A stretch of 55,305 nucleotides of DNA from a candidate division FCPU426 bacterium (lineage in GTDB: Bacteria; Oederibacteriota; Muellerivitia; Muellerivitales; Muellerivitaceae). The position numbers were made by a program, and so were the translations under genes. Under the pieces are notes generated by a model. It did no database searches, was not told the origin of the DNA, and saw nothing but the letters and a program-made list of their open reading frames with translations. Positions 48,271-55,305 of the stretch are shown here, one piece after another (position 1 is the stretch's first letter; every line of letters starts with the position of its first letter). Location: assembly GCA_003152075.1 (NCBI GenBank), contig PLZG01000030.1:1-55305 (forward strand). The letters are read 5' to 3'.

Positions 48271-50520
48271 TTATAGGGGTTTCTGAAAGCTTGGACGCAA
48301 AAGGCGAAAGCCGACAACCAAATAGACCAGAAGAGAAATAATCGAAATCCATTTCCCAATCGCGTAGGCGTCGGGCCTGTACTCCAGCATAAAGTGATGG
48401 ATTCCCGCCTGAAGGGGTACGGCGATTTGAAATCCATTGGTGGGTTGTACTTGATAGATCTCTTGAGGGCTGCTTGTCAGGGCCCTCGCTTTCCAACCCC
48501 TGCTGTAGTTATCCGTCATGACGAAAATTCCTGGCTGGGAGAGAATCGCCCGAACTTCAATCTGGTCCGTCGAGATATCTCCGATGGACAATTGGCTTTT
48601 GAATGTCCCTGAATTTTCCTCAAGGGGTGGTTTTGATTCCAAAAGGGCGATTCGAGTAGCGTCAAACCCCGATTCTACCGCTTGTTTAAGCGCTTCCTCG
48701 GTTGGGAGTACTTTCCAATGATTCACAAGAAAAGCCCTTGGCGCTTCTTTGAGGTGGAGTCTTTCAAATTTTAATTGATTCCCGTCTTCCTGAAAGGAAT
48801 AGCGCAATCGAAGCAAGCCTAATGCCGGGGGAAACCCATTAAATGTGAATTTTTGCAGGAAAGCGGTGTCGGGCACGCAATTTTGGGTCAAGGCCACGAA
48901 TCGGGCGTAACGTGATGGAATCACCGGGTCTTCCCCCCAGATGTCCTTGGCGGAGGAGGACAAAGCGTAAGAGTTTCCGATCAATACCCGATAATCCCCC
49001 GGGTCCTCAGTTTGGACTTTTTGAATAATGGCCATCTTGTCCTTAAATGTTTTGTAATCAAAAAAGGGCAGGTTCCCTTTGGCGAAGAAAAAAAGTTCCA
49101 AGCAGGCGACGACAACGAAACCATAACGAAGGGCGGTCCGCCCTTGGGCGAAAACCCCGACCAAAGCTAACAATCCAAATAATACCCCCGAAAGAGAAAG
49201 ACTATCCCTCACCTGCCCCAAGTGGCTCGCGAATTTATGAAATAACCGTCCCCCGCTCAACCCAGGCCCCACCTGTACCACCAGGACCAGAAAAAAAGTA
49301 ACCCCACATCCCCACCCCACCGCCTTCGCCAACCCCTTCAATATCTTCGGATTTTTGAGGACCTCATCCATCCCCATGGCCGCTAGGGCGGCCAAGTAAA
49401 GGGTGATAAAGATATCGAGCTTGCTCACGCCCCGAAACTGGCCAAACAGGGGGAAATATTTATAAAACAAAACGAAAAGCGGGGTTCTCGTGCCGACTGC
49501 CAAGAGAATTAAAAATAAAATGATTCCACCTAAAATTTTCTTCTGCGGGTGGGAGGATACCTTGAACGCGAACAAAGCCAAAATAAAAGCGGTCAGGCTG
49601 ACAAAACAGTCCCCTTCCGAATAAAACCCCCCTCCCCAATAATTATCCCAACCCCCAAAAAAATTCGGCACCAACAGGCACCAAAGGCGTTCCGGCGTCA
49701 TGTCCGCGATATCCACGATACCCAAGGGTAGGCGTTGCCCGCGGAGGCTCTCCCCCGCGGCGTCAAACCCGGCGAAAAGCTGGACCGAGGTTAATAGTCC
49801 CGAACCCACACCCATCAGTAAAAGTCCCATAAGGAACTGGATTTTCTTTTCGGTTTTGGGGAGTGTTAACAGGACATAAAGTCCCTCAACCATAACCGTG
49901 TAATAGACAAATTGGACATGGCCCGAGAGGATTTGCATTGAGAAAGCGAGCATGCCCAGAAGAATCCAAGATGGCTTTCGGTTTTCCCGATAACCATCCA
50001 CCGCGAGAAAAATCAAGGGGATCCAAACGATGCTACAAAGATTCGGCAAATGACCCGGAACGATTTGTAAAAAATAGGACCCCCCGAACATAGTCATAAA
50101 AGCCGTCATCAGGGCGGAAACCGGTTGGGAACCCCTTTGAACAATCCAAAGATAGGTAAAACAACCCATGAGAAACACATGAAGGGCGATCCCCAAGTTG
50201 ATGGCGAAAGGGAGCGAGAAAACCATATAGAGCCAATTGGGGGGGTAGAGGAGAGCCGATTGAAAATCCCCAAAAAAAGGCGCTCCGCAAAGTAGTTGGG
50301 GATACCAAAGGGCTAGGTGTCCCTTTTTCAATTCCTCAAAAGCGAATTGCCGCCATCCGATGAAATCCGCGGTCATATCCTGCCCCGTTTTGGACAGGAT
50401 GAGGTTAGTTCCGGGCGAGAGAAAATCCCAAAAAAGAATGGCGGTGACCAGAAATAAAAAACTGGCGGCCATCCGGGAGGTTAAGGAAAAGGAACGGGAA
50501 GATTGTGGAAAAGACGGCAC
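48271..50520 (-). CDS. YfhO-like large membrane protein, 749 aa
   Basis: This has about twelve or more transmembrane helices and a soluble C-terminal beta domain of about 180 residues, then a final helix (WISIISLLVYLVVGFRLL). The opening (DFIGWRQFAFEELKKGHLALWYPQLLCGAPFFGDFQSALLYPPNWL) is the signature of YfhO-type proteins, thought to act in polysaccharide, lipoteichoic acid or glycolipid modification. GT-C-type transferases share this layout; the donor and acceptor are unknown. The start is the GTG at 50520, immediately after the TAA of the APS kinase gene, implying coupled translation. The PHP gene follows. Confidence 0.88.
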   Translation of the reverse strand: MPSFPQSSRSFSLTSRMAASFLFLVTAILFWDFLSPGTNLILSKTGQDMTADFIGWRQFAFEELKKGHLALWYPQLLCGAPFFGDFQSALLYPPNWLYMVFSLPFAINLGIALHVFLMGCFTYLWIVQRGSQPVSALMTAFMTMFGGSYFLQIVPGHLPNLCSIVWIPLIFLAVDGYRENRKPSWILLGMLAFSMQILSGHVQFVYYTVMVEGLYVLLTLPKTEKKIQFLMGLLLMGVGSGLLTSVQLFAGFDAAGESLRGQRLPLGIVDIADMTPERLWCLLVPNFFGGWDNYWGGGFYSEGDCFVSLTAFILALFAFKVSSHPQKKILGGIILFLILLAVGTRTPLFVLFYKYFPLFGQFRGVSKLDIFITLYLAALAAMGMDEVLKNPKILKGLAKAVGWGCGVTFFLVLVVQVGPGLSGGRLFHKFASHLGQVRDSLSLSGVLFGLLALVGVFAQGRTALRYGFVVVACLELFFFAKGNLPFFDYKTFKDKMAIIQKVQTEDPGDYRVLIGNSYALSSSAKDIWGEDPVIPSRYARFVALTQNCVPDTAFLQKFTFNGFPPALGLLRLRYSFQEDGNQLKFERLHLKEAPRAFLVNHWKVLPTEEALKQAVESGFDATRIALLESKPPLEENSGTFKSQLSIGDISTDQIEVRAILSQPGIFVMTDNYSRGWKARALTSSPQEIYQVQPTNGFQIAVPLQAGIHHFMLEYRPDAYAIGKWISIISLLVYLVVGFRLLRPSFQKPL

Positions 50521-51063
50521 TTAAGAAATAAACCCTAGCTCTTCGAGCTTTTTGATGACTAATTCAACGCTTTCCTCCACCGATTCGGTGTCGGTGTGGC
50601 AAACAACTTCGGCGTTCAAGGGCGGCTCATAAGGGTCATCCACGCCCGTAAATCCCTTGATCTCGCCCGCGGCCGCCTTTTGGTAAAGCCCTTTTATGTC
50701 CCTCTTTGCGCAAACTTCAATGGGGCAACGGGTGTAAACTTCAACGAAATTTCCGATAAGTTTGCGGTTATGATCCCGGGCTTCGCGATAGGGAGAAATA
50801 ACCGAGGCAATGGAGATCACGCCGTGACGGGTCAAAAGTTGGCAAACGAATCCCACCCGCTTGATATTCTCGTCACGGTCTTCGCGTGTGAATCCAAGTC
50901 CCTTGGAAAGGTGGGTTCGAACGATATCACCATCTAGGACTTCCACTTGCAAGCCCTTACGTTGGAGCCTCAGGGCTACCCTTTCGGAAATAGTGGATTT
51001 ACCCGAACCAGAAAGACCCGTAAACCAAAGTGTAAAACCTTTTTGTTTTTTTCCGTCGCTCAT
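50521..51063 (-). CDS. cysC: adenylylsulfate kinase (APS kinase), 180 aa
   Basis: The P-loop GLSGSGKST is at residues about 16-24, with the APS-kinase blocks [42 protein letters not shown] and [22 protein letters not shown]. It phosphorylates adenylylsulfate to PAPS in the cytoplasm, needed for sulfate assimilation or sulfation. The ATG at 51063 has GGGAGAAG upstream; a longer frame to 51117 is not needed. It directly precedes the YfhO-like gene on the same strand. No ATP sulfurylase gene lies nearby, so this copy may supply PAPS for sulfated polysaccharide; that is inference from its neighbour. Confidence 0.94.
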   Translation of the reverse strand: MSDGKKQKGFTLWFTGLSGSGKSTISERVALRLQRKGLQVEVLDGDIVRTHLSKGLGFTREDRDENIKRVGFVCQLLTRHGVISIASVISPYREARDHNRKLIGNFVEVYTRCPIEVCAKRDIKGLYQKAAAGEIKGFTGVDDPYEPPLNAEVVCHTDTESVEESVELVIKKLEELGFIS

Positions 51064-51221
51064 GGGCTTCTCCCGCCGTGATAGGCACAAACTACCGGGG
51101 CCATTTGGATAAGTCAACGGTTCATTTATGATGCGTCACATAGACATCTTTTGGGGCTTTGAGTAGACTACCCCCTGTTTTTCTGGCTTCCCATTCCACT
51201 TATCGTTATTCAGGAGGCGTT

Positions 51222-52157
51222 ATGTCCAGTCATCGTCCAAAAATCACCGTAGTCGGAGCAGGAAACGTTGGCGCTTCTTGCGCCTCATGGATGGCCGAAA
51301 GGGACCTGGGAGATATTGTCCTTCTGGATATCCCCGCCACCAAGGACATGCCCAAGGGAAAAGCGCTGGACATGCTCCAAGTCGGACCCATCTCGGGTTA
51401 TAACTCCCATCTGGTGGGCACAACCGATTACGCTGACACGGCCAATTCGGATGTTTGCGTCATCACCGCGGGGGTTCCCCGCAAGCCCGGCATGAGCCGG
51501 GAAGACCTGGTGGCCATCAACCAGGGTATCGTGGCCGACGTGACCAAGAAAATCGTGGCCACGTCCCCCAACGTAATCCTCATCGTCGTCACCAACCCGC
51601 TTGATACCATGTGTTACGTGGCTTACAAGTCTTCCGGATTGCCGAAACACCGCGTCATTGGCCAGGCTGGGGTGCTGGATTCGGCCCGTATGAGGGCTTT
51701 CCTGGCCCAAGCCGCCGACGTGGCGGTTCAAAACGTGACCGCCTCGGTGATCGGAGGCCACGGGGACGAGATGGTTCCCCTGGTCCGGTACTGCAATATC
51801 GCGGGTATCCCCATTACCAACATCCTGAAGGCTGAGCAGGTTACGGCCATCGTGGACCGCACCCGCAAGGGCGGCGGCGAACTGGTGAACCTTTTGGGCG
51901 TTTCAGCCTGGTTGGCCCCTGGTGCCGCGGCTGGCTCCATGGTTGAGGCTATAGTGAAGGATTCCAAGCTGGTCGTTCCTAGTTCCTGTTTCTTAGATGG
52001 CGAATATGGCTTGAAGGATATGTACTTTGGTGTTTATTCCAAGCTGAGCCGTAAGGGTTTGGAACAGATTATTGAGGTTCCCTTGAACGACGAGGAAATG
52101 GCCATGGTAAAAAAATCGGCTGACCTTATCAAAGAGACGATGAAGGCCTTGAAGTAA
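51222..52157 (+). CDS. mdh: malate dehydrogenase (LDH-like type), 311 aa
   Basis: The Rossmann motif is VVGAGNVGASCASWMAER. Catalytic residues appear in GVPRKPGMSREDL (Arg), VTNPLDTM, GQAGVLDSARMR and VIGGHGDEMVPLVR (His). It oxidises malate to oxaloacetate in the citric acid cycle; the window also has aconitase. GVPRKPGMSR marks malate rather than lactate specificity. Coenzyme use (NAD, from an acidic D after the second strand in VLLDIPATKD) is the usual reading. GGAGG precedes the ATG at 51222, so the longer frame from 51159 is not needed. A membrane protein follows 29 bp later. Confidence 0.95.
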   Translation: MSSHRPKITVVGAGNVGASCASWMAERDLGDIVLLDIPATKDMPKGKALDMLQVGPISGYNSHLVGTTDYADTANSDVCVITAGVPRKPGMSREDLVAINQGIVADVTKKIVATSPNVILIVVTNPLDTMCYVAYKSSGLPKHRVIGQAGVLDSARMRAFLAQAADVAVQNVTASVIGGHGDEMVPLVRYCNIAGIPITNILKAEQVTAIVDRTRKGGGELVNLLGVSAWLAPGAAAGSMVEAIVKDSKLVVPSSCFLDGEYGLKDMYFGVYSKLSRKGLEQIIEVPLNDEEMAMVKKSADLIKETMKALK

Positions 52158-52186
52158 TCACGACGGCACAGGCCGAGGAGACTGTT

Positions 52187-53536
52187 GTGAGCGGTTATTC
52201 ATTTGCGGAAGGCAGCCCGGCCTTCCGCCGCTTGACTTTAGCGGCCTTCCTGATTTTCTTTTTTCTTTTTCGTTTTATCTACGGACTTTATTGCCCCGCC
52301 GTGACCGCCAATGATGATTACGTCCAAACCTATACCATTGGTTTGAAGGCTTACACCACCCATACCTGGCCCTATTTCGGGCCCAATGTCCAGGGTCCGG
52401 AGACTGCGTTTCACACTCAAATTCCCGGGGCCATGGAAGGCGTGTTGATCGCCCTATCCCTGGAACTTTGGCCCACGACCCTGTCCCCCTATCTTTTCGT
52501 GAATCTCCTCACCTTTTTGGCGCTAACCCTTTTCGCCTGGTATTGCTGCAAGCGTCTTCCGGGTTATTCCCCTTGGTTTATTTTTACTTGGATTTACCTG
52601 GCCCCCTGGGACACCCATTATTCCACCCAGGTCATCAGCCTTTCTTACGCTTGCTTAGGCAGTGTTCTTTTCTTCCTGGGTTTTTTTGAGACCGTCCCCT
52701 CGTTGCGCCTGGGAGTCATTGGATTAAAGCTTGCCAACGTCATGATGGGATTCGGTTTTTTCTGGGTGATGCAGCTCCATATGTCTTGGGTGGCTTTCAC
52801 ACCCTTTCTTTTCTTTTCACTTTTTTTGCAACTTCGGGAAGGGGGGTGGAAAACCGCCCTCCCTTTCGGCTTTCTAGGGTCCTTGGCCCCCCTTTCCCTT
52901 TTAGTTCCAACTTTTTTCACTTATGGTTTTCGCACCGGTGGGGATGTGCATGGTTTCGCCTCAGGCCTTAATTGGATCAATGTTCTGGATATTGTGGGAA
53001 CCCTAGCCCGCTTTCTTTCCTTGGCCAGTTTTGAGATGCCCCGGTTCGTGGGATCAGGCACCCATGAACGCTTTGGTTATTTCCTGGAGTCTTCCTGGCT
53101 TTTCCTACCGGGTTTATTTCTGTGGGGGGCGGGTCTACTTCAACCCTTTGCCATGATTTATCTTTGGGTTAAATCCCAATCAGCGAGGGCGGACTGGAAA
53201 GCCGTGAAATTTTTGGGGGCAGGGGCCTTCCTTGTCATTTACGGCTCATTTTTCTTTACACCGAACATGGCCGCTTCCTTTCGGATATGGCTTCTTTTCC
53301 CAACCATCATGCTTTACTCGCTTTATTGCTGGGACAGCTTGAGGTCCAAGCCCATTTGGAGAATTTTGGGATGGGTCTTTATTCTTTCGACGGTATATTT
53401 CCAAGCGGGCTACACCCTTAAAAACGTTGAGAGAAATGACTCGGTCTACGCGGTCAACCGGGAAAAAATGGAAAAAGCCATCCAGGAAAAGAATTACCAT
53501 CTCCTGGCCGAAAGGCTCCCCGGAAGCCTTTACTAA
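52187..53536 (+). CDS. polytopic membrane protein, possibly GT-C glycosyltransferase-like, 449 aa
   Basis: About ten hydrophobic helices span the protein. The first periplasmic loop holds an acidic pair (CPAVTANDDYVQTYTIGLKA), a position where GT-C transferases keep their catalytic Asp or Glu; that supports, but does not prove, a glycosyltransferase. No closer family is recognised. The start is a GTG at 52187 with GAGGAG upstream, 29 bp after mdh on the same strand, so co-transcription is possible. A small C-terminal tail (NREKMEKAIQEKNYHLLAERLPG) is cytoplasmic or periplasmic. It resembles the YfhO-like protein at 48271 in size class only. Confidence 0.7.
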   Translation: MSGYSFAEGSPAFRRLTLAAFLIFFFLFRFIYGLYCPAVTANDDYVQTYTIGLKAYTTHTWPYFGPNVQGPETAFHTQIPGAMEGVLIALSLELWPTTLSPYLFVNLLTFLALTLFAWYCCKRLPGYSPWFIFTWIYLAPWDTHYSTQVISLSYACLGSVLFFLGFFETVPSLRLGVIGLKLANVMMGFGFFWVMQLHMSWVAFTPFLFFSLFLQLREGGWKTALPFGFLGSLAPLSLLVPTFFTYGFRTGGDVHGFASGLNWINVLDIVGTLARFLSLASFEMPRFVGSGTHERFGYFLESSWLFLPGLFLWGAGLLQPFAMIYLWVKSQSARADWKAVKFLGAGAFLVIYGSFFFTPNMAASFRIWLLFPTIMLYSLYCWDSLRSKPIWRILGWVFILSTVYFQAGYTLKNVERNDSVYAVNREKMEKAIQEKNYHLLAERLPGSLY

Positions 53537-53643
53537 ACCTCGGTTTTTAGTCTAACCCTTGCCAATAAAACCACAATAGTTAATCCCCTTTTTACATGGC
53601 CCCGTTAAAATAGTCCCAGTTGTAAACCTTTGAGGAGGTGGAG

Positions 53644-54078
53644 ATGGACATTCATATCAATTGGGTGGCGATTTTCGTTTCGGCCTTAGTCTGTTTTTTC
53701 CTGGGCTGGGCATGGCATTCGCCGCTTCTTTTCATGAAGACCTGGATGAAGGAGATGGGGTTCAAGGAACCCAGCAAGAAAGAGCGGAAAAACATGATGA
53801 AGGGGATGTGGAAGCCCATGTTGGGGAATTTCCTAGCCTTGCTGGTGACCGCCTGGGTTTTGAACAGCGTGATCCAGTTCGCCGCGCCTTTCATGCATCA
53901 AACCGGTTTCGTCGGGGGGGCGATTACGGGATTCTACATTTGGCTGGGCTTCATCGCGACGAGTGTCCTGAACACCGTCCTCTGGGAGAAACGGTCCTGG
54001 ACCCTCTACGCCATCAATGTGAGCCACCACCTGGTGGGCCTGGCCTTAATGGGGGGCATCCTGGCGGCTTGGCAGTAA
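53644..54078 (+). CDS. DUF1761-family small membrane protein, 144 aa
   Basis: Four hydrophobic segments follow the DUF1761 pattern: early NWVAIFVSALVCFFLGWAWHSPLLF with a WxWHSP-type motif, then FLALLVTAWVLNSVI, GAITGFYIWLGFIATSVLNTVLWEK and a His pair in NVSHHLVGLALMGGI. The family has no known function. The ATG at 53644 follows GAGGAGG at 5 nt; a GTG two codons earlier overlaps that site. A strong hairpin follows the gene. Confidence 0.88.
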   Translation: MDIHINWVAIFVSALVCFFLGWAWHSPLLFMKTWMKEMGFKEPSKKERKNMMKGMWKPMLGNFLALLVTAWVLNSVIQFAAPFMHQTGFVGGAITGFYIWLGFIATSVLNTVLWEKRSWTLYAINVSHHLVGLALMGGILAAWQ

Positions 54079-54095
54079 TTTTAACCATTTAAATC

Positions 54096-54128
54096 AAAAG
54101 GCTCCGTGAAAAATCACGGGGCCTTTTT
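54096..54128. terminator. bidirectional rho-independent terminator
   Basis: AAAAGGCTCCGTG (54096-54108) pairs with CACGGGGCCTTTT (54115-54127) across a 6-nt loop, with T runs on both strands. It can end both the DUF1761 gene and, in reverse, the PilZ gene. Confidence 0.93.
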
Positions 54129-54141
54129 TATTTAGGGAAGG

Positions 54142-54576
54142 TCAGGATTTCAGCTTTTTTAAAAAATTTTCGATCAGGTCCAGGTCTCCCTGGTGAATGG
54201 CCAGTGTTTGGACCCCCGCCCGATGGATCGTTCTCCCCATCTCGACAAAGGATTCGGTTCGAACCACTTTTGCTAAAAACTTAAGGGTTGTTTTGTATTT
54301 CGGAAGATGCAGGCCAATTTCAACCAACCCGCCCATTTCAAAAGGATTGGGACCAAGAAGGGACAAGCCACCCATGGAAATATCTTTAGTCACTGCGTGA
54401 TAGAGCGGGGATTTCTTGGAAAGTTCCGGCAGATGCTCGGCCTTGGTAAGTTTGTAATGGGTATGTTCCAATATCTTCTTGGAGTCCTTGGAATCCACTA
54501 GGCGATAATCGACTTTCAATGTGGCGACGATACGCTCAAACTGCCTTTTCTCGACCCAACCCGTTTTATCGGCCAT
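54142..54576 (-). CDS. PilZ-domain c-di-GMP-binding protein, 144 aa
   Basis: A single PilZ domain begins near residue 9 with KRQFERI, the RxxxR motif (R11, R15), and has DISMGGLSL, the DxSxxG motif, near residue 80. These residues bind c-di-GMP in known members. The C-terminal helix (QGDLDLIENFLKKLK) is typical. It could be the effector for the cyclases and HD-GYP protein in the window. The ATG at 54576 has GAGG upstream; a start 16 codons earlier lacks it. No pilus or flagellar genes are nearby, so the target is unknown. Confidence 0.93.
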   Translation of the reverse strand: MADKTGWVEKRQFERIVATLKVDYRLVDSKDSKKILEHTHYKLTKAEHLPELSKKSPLYHAVTKDISMGGLSLLGPNPFEMGGLVEIGLHLPKYKTTLKFLAKVVRTESFVEMGRTIHRAGVQTLAIHQGDLDLIENFLKKLKS

Positions 54577-54681
54577 AAATTCCTCGCTTTGAATTAACCG
54601 AGGAAAAGATACCAAAAAACGCACCCAGCTAGAGAGGAAAAATCAAACAAAGGTATTTTGCGAAGGCAATAAGGCTAAATT

Positions 54682-55305
54682 TTAGTGAAAGACAGCGATT
54701 TTCCCGATTTGTTGGGCGGTATCGGTCCGAACCACATAAATATAAATTCCGCTCGCGACCGCTGATCCACCCTGGTTTTGGAGCTGCCACAGTAAACTGT
54801 TCAGGCCCACGCTACCTTGAAAAGAGGACTGATAAACTTGCTCACCCGTCAGGGTAAAGAGAGCCAAGTTGATTTGGGCAGGTCGTTCAAGTTTGGTGAG
54901 AAATTTAATCGGTTCCCCATTCCGGGAAATATTTGGTGCCGCTTGGGCCAAACCGGAAAATCTTGGAGTAGGCGTTGGCGTAACGGTTATGGTTGACGCG
55001 GAAGTCGGTGTAAAGCTGGGTGTTGGGGTTTTAGTAGCTCCCCCTTCCAGGTTGAGGGCTGAGACTTTCAGGGGCGCCTTGGACGATCCGCCGCCCGTGC
55101 CGCAGGGGGCGATTTGGGCGATCTGGTAGGGCAACGTGGGCGACCCGGCGTAAATGTTTGCTTGCGAATCCACCGCTACTCCCTGCGGGTTAAATCCTGT
55201 CGACATGCCACAAGGATGGTCGAGTATAAACAGTGAATCTGCCGCCCCTTGGGCTTTATATTCCACCACCGAATTAGTGCCCGTCGACGCCACATAAAGA
55301 TTCAA
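54682..55305 (-). CDS. secreted NHL-type protein with Thr-Pro linker and type-A-like C-terminal domain (5' end outside window)
   Basis: The visible 207 residues begin inside beta-propeller-like repeats (LYVASTGTNSVVEYKAQG, then GVAVDSQANIYAGS), pass through a Thr-Pro linker (TKTPTPSFTPTSAS) and end in a FlgD/type-IX-like domain (LALFTLTGEQVYQSSFQG, then ASGIYIYVVRTDT). The frame is open at the window edge, so the true start is beyond 55305. It joins the proteins at 2917, 10418 and 15761, which share this C-terminal module. No sigma-54 promoter can be judged because the start is outside. Confidence 0.85.
   Translation of the reverse strand: MNLYVASTGTNSVVEYKAQGAADSLFILDHPCGMSTGFNPQGVAVDSQANIYAGSPTLPYQIAQIAPCGTGGGSSKAPLKVSALNLEGGATKTPTPSFTPTSASTITVTPTPTPRFSGLAQAAPNISRNGEPIKFLTKLERPAQINLALFTLTGEQVYQSSFQGSVGLNSLLWQLQNQGGSAVASGIYIYVVRTDTAQQIGKIAVFH

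Noticed and set aside
48264-48437. N-terminal extension of the PHP protein
   Set aside because: The extension overlaps the end of the YfhO-like gene in another frame, and the PHP domain starts directly at the internal ATG at 48263.

Overview
The window reads as a chromosomal segment of an uncultured Gram-negative bacterium. Several outer-membrane beta-barrels, a PorV-like/OmpA fusion, lipoproteins and FlgD/type-A-like C-terminal domains on secreted proteins support a Gram-negative cell envelope. Thr-Pro-rich linkers, repeated ice-binding-like (DUF3494) proteins and PorV/FlgD-type domains occur together in poorly cultured lineages such as FCPU426, Elusimicrobiota and Fibrobacterota. No rRNA or other phylogenetic marker is present, so that placement is only a guess. 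I found no tRNA, rRNA, CRISPR array, transposase or phage gene.

Layout. Positions 1-510 hold the end of a GGDEF protein. From 513 to about 25400 nearly everything is on the minus strand: eight DUF3494 proteins in several architectures, small beta-barrels, a PorV-OmpA protein, a pyridine-nucleotide oxidoreductase, a YihY-type membrane protein, and a stress block (ferritin-like protein, rubredoxin-like ORF, Fe/Mn superoxide dismutase, small membrane proteins, GlsB-like protein, a His/Asp-rich lipoprotein). Positions 25700-38960 are a signalling block: two histidine kinases, four single-domain receiver proteins, a pirin-like bicupin, a REC-GGDEF-HEAT protein coupled to a REC-HD-GYP protein, a V4R/sigma-54 activator and a DedA protein. 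Positions 39041-55305 are mostly housekeeping: AI-2E-type transporter, copper ATPase and chaperone, aconitase, metallo-hydrolase, PHP phosphoesterase, YfhO-like protein, APS kinase, malate dehydrogenase, PilZ protein, and the end of another Thr-Pro-linker secreted protein.

The main result is regulatory. Twelve intergenic regions carry a textbook sigma-54 (-24/-12) promoter of form GGYAYG-N3-CTTGCT with exact GG-N10-GC spacing. Nine intergenic regions also carry a 33-37 bp inverted repeat, consensus GATCAAAATGA-N12-TCATTTTGATTC, serving ten of these promoters. Its centre lies 71-124 bp upstream of the -24 element, in steps close to whole helical turns; one case is at 209 bp. This looks like the enhancer of one bacterial enhancer-binding protein. 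The regulon would include the DUF3494 surface proteins, the beta-barrels, the oxidoreductase/PorV operon, the SOD/ferritin stress block, a hybrid histidine kinase and the pirin. The sigma-54 activator at 34368-35996, which has its own promoter of the same type, is the obvious candidate regulator. Together the genes suggest a sigma-54-controlled envelope and surface-adhesin stress response, with c-di-GMP enzymes (GGDEF, HD-GYP, PilZ) nearby.

Intergenic DNA also carries four families of short palindromic repeats, two of them in several copies and one nested inside another.
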